Assembly: GCA_026706485.1 (NCBI GenBank)
Contig: JAPOYR010000002.1
Coordinates: 186,001 to 250,000, forward strand
Source: Chloroflexota bacterium
GTDB lineage: Bacteria > Chloroflexota > UBA11872
Reading direction: 5' to 3'
Length of the DNA: 64,000 nt
Position numbers and translations under genes: made by a program. The notes under the pieces are model-generated. The model was given only the letters and a program-made list of their open reading frames with translations. It did not search any database and was not told the DNA's origin. Position 1 is the stretch's first letter; the number at the start of each line of letters is the position of its first letter. This document shows, in pieces, positions 57,540 to 64,000 of this stretch.

Positions 57540-57566
57540 GCGGGCGGGTCTGAGACCCGCCCCTAC
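57540..57566. repeat. Family B single-hairpin repeat
   Basis: GCGGGCGGGTCTGAGACCCGC then CCCTAC. The arms differ from the other copies (GGGTCT/AGACCC) but remain complementary. A decayed family C copy seems to lie at 57580-57606. Confidence 0.8.
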
Positions 57567-57623
57567 CGGACGCTCGGTCTCACGCTGTAGGGAGGTCGGG
57601 CCACCGGGCAATTCTGAGTCGGT

Positions 57624-57687
57624 GTAGGGGCAGCTCTTGTGGCTGCCCGGACCGACTCGCACGGGCGTCCACGAGGGGCGCCCCTAC
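57624..57687. repeat. Two-hairpin family B element overlapping a stop codon
   Basis: 64 bases from GTAGGGGC to GCCCCTAC, with hairpins GGGCAGCT-CTTGT-GGCTGCCC and GGGCGTCC-ACGAG-GGGCGCCC. Its last bases (57684-57686, CTA on this strand) are the TAG stop of the enolase-superfamily gene on the minus strand. Confidence 0.9.
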
Positions 57688-58796
57688 GCGGACGGGGGCG
57701 TTACCACGGCATGCCGGGTCGACATGCGTTCCAGCCGCTCCGGGTCGGGTTCGGGAAGGCCCTCGGTCGCCGGCGAAAACGTCAGATCGGGCTCCAACTC
57801 CAGGGCTGGCTCCGCCAGGTCCTGGCGGTAGAACTTGGACGACGGGAACAGATCGCCGGGATAGGTGAAGTTGGGCAGCGTCGCGAGCTCCACGCACAGC
57901 GCCGCGCCCACGGAGCTCTCGAGCATCCCGCCGATCCACACGGGGATGCCGGCGTCGCGGCAGACGTCGTGCATCGCAACGGAATTGGTGAATCCGCCCG
58001 CGCGGCCGGGCTTGATGTTGACGTAGTGGCAGGCGCCGATGCGGATGGCCTGCTGGACCATTTCGAGGTCGCGGGCGGACTCGTCCAGGCAAATCGGGGT
58101 CTCGATTGCTCGCGCCAGCTCGGCGTGGTCGAGGATGTCGTTCCAGCCCAGCGGCTGCTCGATGAAGGCCAGCCCCAGATCGTCGATGGCCTCGAAGGTG
58201 TCGAGATCGTCGAGGGTGTAGCCGGAGTTGCAGTCGATGTGGATGAGGTGATTCGGAAACGTCGAGCGCACGGCGCGCAGCATGTCGACGTCCCAGCCCG
58301 GCCGCACCTTGAGCTTGGTGCGCGGGAAGCCGGCGTCCACGGCCTGCTGCATGTTGCCGAGCAGCATGTCGATGGAATCCTGCACGCCGAAATCGGCGCC
58401 GGCGATGACGGGGCGCGTCTCGCCGCCCAGCAGGCGATGGACCGGCGTGCCGGTAATCTTTGACTCCAGCGTCCACCAGCTCAGCTCGACCGCCGCCTTG
58501 GCGAAGCCGTTGCCCTTGGCGAAGGCAAGCCGGTCGTGTAGGTCCTGCGCGGTGTCGTACTCACGTCCCACCACGTGCGGCCCAAACACCTCGGCCACCA
58601 GGTAGAAGACGCCGCCGGCGCACTCGTTCACGTAGTGCGGGGCGAAGAACGGGGTGGCCTCGGCCCAGGCCTCGTGGTCGCCGCTGGTGGCCTTCACGAG
58701 CACCGAGTCGATGTCGTAGTCCTCGCCGTAGGCGGTGCGCCAGGGGTAAATCAGCGGCATTCGGACGTAGTAGACGTCCAGGCGGTCGATGCGCAT
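57684..58796 (-). CDS. Enolase-superfamily enzyme (o-succinylbenzoate synthase/N-acylamino acid racemase-like)
   Basis: 370 residues. The muconate lactonising enzyme subgroup residues are complete: K161-L-K163, metal ligands D188, E213 and D238, and K262 on the opposite face. GGMLES (289-294) is the form found in OSBS and N-succinylamino acid racemases. No other menaquinone gene is nearby, so racemase or sugar-acid-like activity is as likely as OSBS. Its stop codon lies inside a family B repeat, so the last few residues may have been set by that insertion. Upstream, a 96-base gap separates it from the MMPL gene on the same strand. Confidence 0.9.
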   Translation of the reverse strand: MRIDRLDVYYVRMPLIYPWRTAYGEDYDIDSVLVKATSGDHEAWAEATPFFAPHYVNECAGGVFYLVAEVFGPHVVGREYDTAQDLHDRLAFAKGNGFAKAAVELSWWTLESKITGTPVHRLLGGETRPVIAGADFGVQDSIDMLLGNMQQAVDAGFPRTKLKVRPGWDVDMLRAVRSTFPNHLIHIDCNSGYTLDDLDTFEAIDDLGLAFIEQPLGWNDILDHAELARAIETPICLDESARDLEMVQQAIRIGACHYVNIKPGRAGGFTNSVAMHDVCRDAGIPVWIGGMLESSVGAALCVELATLPNFTYPGDLFPSSKFYRQDLAEPALELEPDLTFSPATEGLPEPDPERLERMSTRHAVVTPPSA

Positions 58797-58892
58797 GCGG
58801 GCCTCCTCTGACAGGCATGGTGACGGGACGGGACTCGGGATGCAATAGGAAACCGACGGAGAGACGCGGCGGGGACGCGCGTTGGGTCTGGG

Positions 58893-61181
58893 CTAGGGCG
58901 TGCGGCGCTTGCGGAGGGCGACCGTCGGCTTGGGCGGAGTCACGACCGCGCCTTCCAATCGGACTTGCGGCAGCCAGCGCAGCGGTCGCGGCAGCCACCA
59001 GTTGCGCGACCCCAGCAGTTTCATCGAGGCCGGCACGAGGATGGAACGAATGAGCGTGGCGTCGATGGCGACGGCAACCGCCAGCCCGAAGCCAATCTGC
59101 TGAAACACGACGAGGTCGCCGGAGGCAAATCCGCCGAACACCGCCACCATGATCAGGGCGGCGCCGGTGATGAGCGCGCCCGTCCGCCGCAGGCCGAACG
59201 CCACCGACTCGGCGTTGTCGCCGGTACGGTCGAAGCGTTCCCGAATGCGGCTGAGCAGGAACACGTGATAGTCCATGGAGAGTCCAAACAGCACGGCGAA
59301 GAGCAGAATCGGGACCCAGGCCTCGATGGCCGTGACCTTCTGAAAGCCCAGCAGATCGGCGGCGAAGCCCATTTGGGAGACGAGCACGATGAGGCCGTAG
59401 GCGGCCCCGACCGCCAGGAGGTTCATGAGGATGGCCTTGGCCGGCACGATCAGCGAGCGGAATACCACCAGCAGCAGGACGAAGCTGATGCTGAGGACGA
59501 TGCCGAAGACCACCGGGGTGTATTGCGTGGCCACGTCGAAGTAGGCCACGTTCTGCGCCGTGACGCCGGTGACGTAGGCCTTGGCGTCGACATCGGCCAG
59601 CGCCTGCGGAATGACCTGGTCCCGCAGACGGCGAACGGCGTCGGCGCCGGCGCCGCTGGTTGGTTCCGCGACCAGCGGCACGGTGATGAGCGCCGCCGTG
59701 CCGTCGCGGCTGATCTCGAGGCGCGAGGGACCGAACTCCGGGTCGTCGGCGAGCGCCGCCTGCAGCCGAGCGATCGCCGCCTGCACCTCGGCCACAGAGG
59801 TGTCGCCGTCGACGACGATTCGTGCCGGTGAGATCAGGCCACCGAGGAACTCATCCTGTAGCGCCGCAAGTCCATCGTGCGTTCGAGTTCCCGGCGGCAG
59901 GCTCGAAAGGCTGGAGGAGCCCGTGTTGATCCCAATGTTGGGCACCGCGGCCGCGGCCAGCAGGCCAACCACGATGACCAGGCTGACGATGGGCCGGCGC
60001 ATGACGGCGTAAGCCAGGCGGTCCCACAGGGGTCGGCCGCGCCGGCGGTTGGCGGCGGCGGCGAGTCGTCCGAGGAACGGCAGACGGAGGGCATCGACGC
60101 GATCGCCCATGAGGCTGAGAACCGCCGGGAGCAGCGTGAGCGCCGCAAACACCGCCGCGGCGACCACGAGGATCGCGCCGGCGGCCAGTCCCTGGAACAC
60201 GTTGACGGGAATGACCAGCAGCCCGAGCAGGGCCACGATGACGACCAGGCCGCTGATCAGCACCGCGCGGCTCGCGGTCGCTCCCATGGTCCTGATTGCG
60301 TCGACGGTGTCGCGGCCCGCGCGGCGCTCCTCGCGGTATCGGGACACGACGAACAGCGAGTAGTCGATGCCGACCGCCAGACCCATCATCGTGACCATGT
60401 TGACCACGAAGAACGAGAGGTCGAACACCTGGCCGATCAGCGCGGTCGCGCCCAGGGCAATGACGATCGCCACCCCGGCGAGGACGATGGGGAGCAGCGC
60501 CGCGGCGAAGGCGCCGAAGACCAGCACCAGGATCAGAAAGGCGATTGGCAAGGCCACCAGCTCGCCTTTTTGCAGGTCGCGCTCGGCGATCTCGCGAAAG
60601 TCCTGGCCGCCGGTGGCACGACCGGTCACATGCGTGGTGAAGCCTTCGGCTTCGATAGCGTCGACGACGGCGTGGACCCGGTGGACGTTGACGATTGCGT
60701 CCTCGAGATCGCCGCTCATGAGCACCGGCAGCAGCAGCGATTGCCGGTCACGCGATACCAGCGAGGGATCGCCGGTCTGGTAGTAGCTGAACACGCCCTG
60801 GACCGTTGCCGGGCCGAGCGCGATCAGGTCGGCCTGCAGCTGCTCGACCGTGGTGCGGAACGGCAGCTCGTCGACGGTCGTCGCCTCGGCCTGCACGATC
60901 ACCAGTTCGGTGACGCCGTCCGGACGGTCGAACCGCTCGGCGATGATCTGGTCGCCGCGCACGTAGTCGGGGTTATTCGAAATCCGTTGATCGGTCGTCA
61001 GCGAGCCGCCCAGCTGCGTCGCCACCAGCGCGCTCGCCGCCACAAGCATGGCCGCCCAGATGCCGACGGTGCGCCACGGGTGGCGGGCGCAATGGGCGGC
61101 GAGTCCTCCCAGCGAGAGCTCGGGAACGGGCAGGCCGCCGACAACTCGAAGGCTCTGCACGCGGCGCACGAACCGCCTCAT
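58893..61181 (-). CDS. MMPL/RND-family membrane transporter
   Basis: 762 residues from ATG 61181; the frame further upstream (to 61364) is basic and lacks coding character. Two copies of the MMPL unit are visible, each with one helix, an outer loop domain and five helices: helices begin near residues 43 and 415. GIDYSLFVVSRYREE in the first half and GLSMDYHVFLLSRIRERF in the second are the conserved helix 4 motifs of MMPL proteins. Such proteins move lipids or hydrophobic compounds with proton gradients. The exact cargo is unknown. The upstream gap 61182-61674 contains family C repeats near its right end and nothing else that I can support. Confidence 0.9.
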   Translation of the reverse strand: MRRFVRRVQSLRVVGGLPVPELSLGGLAAHCARHPWRTVGIWAAMLVAASALVATQLGGSLTTDQRISNNPDYVRGDQIIAERFDRPDGVTELVIVQAEATTVDELPFRTTVEQLQADLIALGPATVQGVFSYYQTGDPSLVSRDRQSLLLPVLMSGDLEDAIVNVHRVHAVVDAIEAEGFTTHVTGRATGGQDFREIAERDLQKGELVALPIAFLILVLVFGAFAAALLPIVLAGVAIVIALGATALIGQVFDLSFFVVNMVTMMGLAVGIDYSLFVVSRYREERRAGRDTVDAIRTMGATASRAVLISGLVVIVALLGLLVIPVNVFQGLAAGAILVVAAAVFAALTLLPAVLSLMGDRVDALRLPFLGRLAAAANRRRGRPLWDRLAYAVMRRPIVSLVIVVGLLAAAAVPNIGINTGSSSLSSLPPGTRTHDGLAALQDEFLGGLISPARIVVDGDTSVAEVQAAIARLQAALADDPEFGPSRLEISRDGTAALITVPLVAEPTSGAGADAVRRLRDQVIPQALADVDAKAYVTGVTAQNVAYFDVATQYTPVVFGIVLSISFVLLLVVFRSLIVPAKAILMNLLAVGAAYGLIVLVSQMGFAADLLGFQKVTAIEAWVPILLFAVLFGLSMDYHVFLLSRIRERFDRTGDNAESVAFGLRRTGALITGAALIMVAVFGGFASGDLVVFQQIGFGLAVAVAIDATLIRSILVPASMKLLGSRNWWLPRPLRWLPQVRLEGAVVTPPKPTVALRKRRTP

Positions 61182-61568
61182 CAATCCGCCCCCGGGCCGG
61201 ACTCGGTCGGGCTCGGTTCCAACTAGGTCCTGTCTCCGCCAGAGCCGCGCGTGGCAGGTGCGAAACAAGATGCTGCTCCCAAGGGCGTGGGCATCGCGCT
61301 TCTCGAATCGCGGAGGGCGGCGGGAGACGCCGCATGCTAGGTCCGACAAGTGTGGGGCGCGCACGGACGGCGCCTGTGTGAGTTCCGCGACGCCGCGAGG
61401 GGATGTGCTGGCGCTTTGTGAGCAGACTTACATTGCGGACGGCGTCGCCGGAGGTAGTGACCACGCCGTGGCTGGGTCTCAACCAGATGTACGTGCTGAC
61501 AGAGACGACGCTGCTGCGGGATCAGATGCGGGGACTATTGGGTTAGCTCTGAGCGAACAGCGAGGTCC

Positions 61569-61664
61569 GGTGGCCCGCGCTGCGTGCAGCGTGGGACCGG
61601 CCGGGGCTCAATCTCCCAGGCTGCACGCAGCCTGGGCCACCGGGCACGCAGCCTGGGCCACCGG
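61569..61664. repeat. Inverted pair of family C palindromes plus a partial third copy
   Basis: GGTGGCCCGCGCTGCG... at 61569-61596, an inverted copy TCCCAGGCTGC...GGGCCACC at 61614-61641, then GGGCACGCAGCCTGGGCCACCGG at 61642-61664, which repeats the right half of the second copy. It stops ten bases from the end of the SDR gene. Confidence 0.85.
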
Positions 61665-61674
61665 AGCGGAGTGC

Positions 61675-62436
61675 CTAAACCGGCTTGCCGCCGTGGACCA
61701 TGAGCACTTGTCCGGTGGCCAGACGGTTGTGGACCACGAAGCCCATGATCGCGTCGGCCACGTCCTCGGGCTCGCAGACGCGCTGGAGATAGGTGCCGGT
61801 GCGGGCTCGCTCGCGGTTGGTGTCGGCGTACGTGGGGTCGGGATGGTCGTAGTGCCACTCGGTGTTGATGAATCCGGGCGCGACGCAGTTAACGCGCACA
61901 TCGGGAGCCAGCGCCCGAGCGAGGGTGCGGGTGAGGCTGTGCACCGCCGCCTTCGAGGCGCAGTAGGGGATCGAGCTGCCGGAGTCGCCGATGCCGGCGA
62001 CGGACCCCACGTTCACGACCACGCCCGCCCCGCCGGCGCGCAGGTGCGGCGCGGCGGCGCGGGTGACGTTGAACAGCCCCTGGACGTTGGTGGCAAAGAT
62101 GACGTCCCAGGCTTCATCCTCCACGCTGTCGAGGTTCAGGATGTCGCTGAAGCGGGTGACCGCGGCGTTGTTGACCAGGATGTCGAGGCCGCCCAGGGCG
62201 TCGACCGCGTCGGCGACGAGCGCTCGCGCGGCAGTCGGCGAGCTGACGTCCGCCGCAATCGGCACGGCGGCCACGCCGTGGGCGCGGGCCTTGTCCACAA
62301 CTTCGTCGGCACGGTCCTTCGAACGCGCGTAGTTCACGGCGACGGAGGCGCCGCGCTCGGCCAGCATCTCGACCGTGGCGGCGCCGACGCCGCGGCTGCC
62401 TCCGGTTACCAGGGCGCGTTTGCCGCTGAGCGTCAT
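61675..62436 (-). CDS. Short-chain dehydrogenase/reductase
   Basis: 253 residues. TGGSRGVG is at 11-18, NNAAVT near 88, Ser in NVGSVAGI, and Y-x3-K in [11 protein letters not shown], so the catalytic set is intact. AAGGAG precedes the ATG by eight bases. The C-terminus ([11 protein letters not shown]) is a normal SDR end. Substrate unknown. It is divergent from the YyaL-like gene, and its downstream side holds three family C repeat copies. Confidence 0.9.
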   Translation of the reverse strand: MTLSGKRALVTGGSRGVGAATVEMLAERGASVAVNYARSKDRADEVVDKARAHGVAAVPIAADVSSPTAARALVADAVDALGGLDILVNNAAVTRFSDILNLDSVEDEAWDVIFATNVQGLFNVTRAAAPHLRAGGAGVVVNVGSVAGIGDSGSSIPYCASKAAVHSLTRTLARALAPDVRVNCVAPGFINTEWHYDHPDPTYADTNRERARTGTYLQRVCEPEDVADAIMGFVVHNRLATGQVLMVHGGKPV

Positions 62437-62551
62437 TGCAATGACTCCTTCGATCCGCCTGTTGGACTGGCATGGTACGCGTCCGCCGTTGGCGGCAGGC
62501 CGGCCGCCGGGTGAGAATTGGCGGCCGCTCGGCAGTCCGCGCGGCTCACCG

Positions 62552-64000
<1,449 letters not shown>

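Noticed and set aside
61182-61560. Possible small gene upstream of the MMPL gene
   Set aside because: Open frames here are Arg/Pro-rich, lack ribosome binding sites and do not resemble proteins; I see no gene.

Overview
The window is a 64 kb piece of a GC-rich bacterial chromosome. It has no replication origin, rRNA, CRISPR array or recognisable insertion sequence. Gene content fits a heterotrophic Chloroflexota member, perhaps a marine or host-associated lineage of the SAR202 type. The pointers are an rpsF-ssb-rpsR block with a glycine-rich S18, and many Gfo/Idh/MocA, SDR, phytanoyl-CoA dioxygenase, HpcH aldolase and enolase-superfamily genes. That placement is inference; no rRNA is present to settle it.

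Left edge (1-5.5 kb): the tail of an unknown gene, a repeat-rich gap, a single-chain restriction-modification type protein whose coding sequence contains two dispersed palindromic repeats, and a lower-GC membrane/pentapeptide-repeat gene broken by an in-frame amber codon.

5.5-29.7 kb is mostly housekeeping: an Lhr-type helicase, a split DipZ-like thiol redox pair (anchored thioredoxin plus CcdA), an unknown membrane protein, tRNA-Cys, an exonuclease/GIY-YIG fusion, DnaE, a peptidyl-prolyl isomerase downstream of rpsF-ssb-rpsR, a family 5 uracil-DNA glycosylase and MnmG.

29.8-33.8 kb is an operon of four tightly coupled membrane-associated genes that I cannot assign to a known family. It is followed by a RodZ-like protein and PgsA. 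This is the best candidate here for an undescribed system.

35-62 kb is largely catabolic: three Gfo/Idh/MocA proteins, three PhyH dioxygenases (two in a precise tandem duplication), three SDRs, a DapA-like aldolase, a D-threonine-aldolase-like PLP enzyme, methylmalonate-semialdehyde dehydrogenase, an O-methyltransferase, two HpcH aldolases, a quinone oxidoreductase, an MFS carrier, an OSBS-like enolase-superfamily enzyme and an MMPL transporter. The MrfA-MrfB DNA repair pair sits inside this region. The window ends within a YyaL/DUF255 thioredoxin-domain protein.

At least six families of short palindromic repeats fill most intergenic gaps. One family keeps its hairpins while the arm sequences change. 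Copies lie inside a coding sequence, over a stop codon, inside an operon, and at matching offsets around two duplicated genes.
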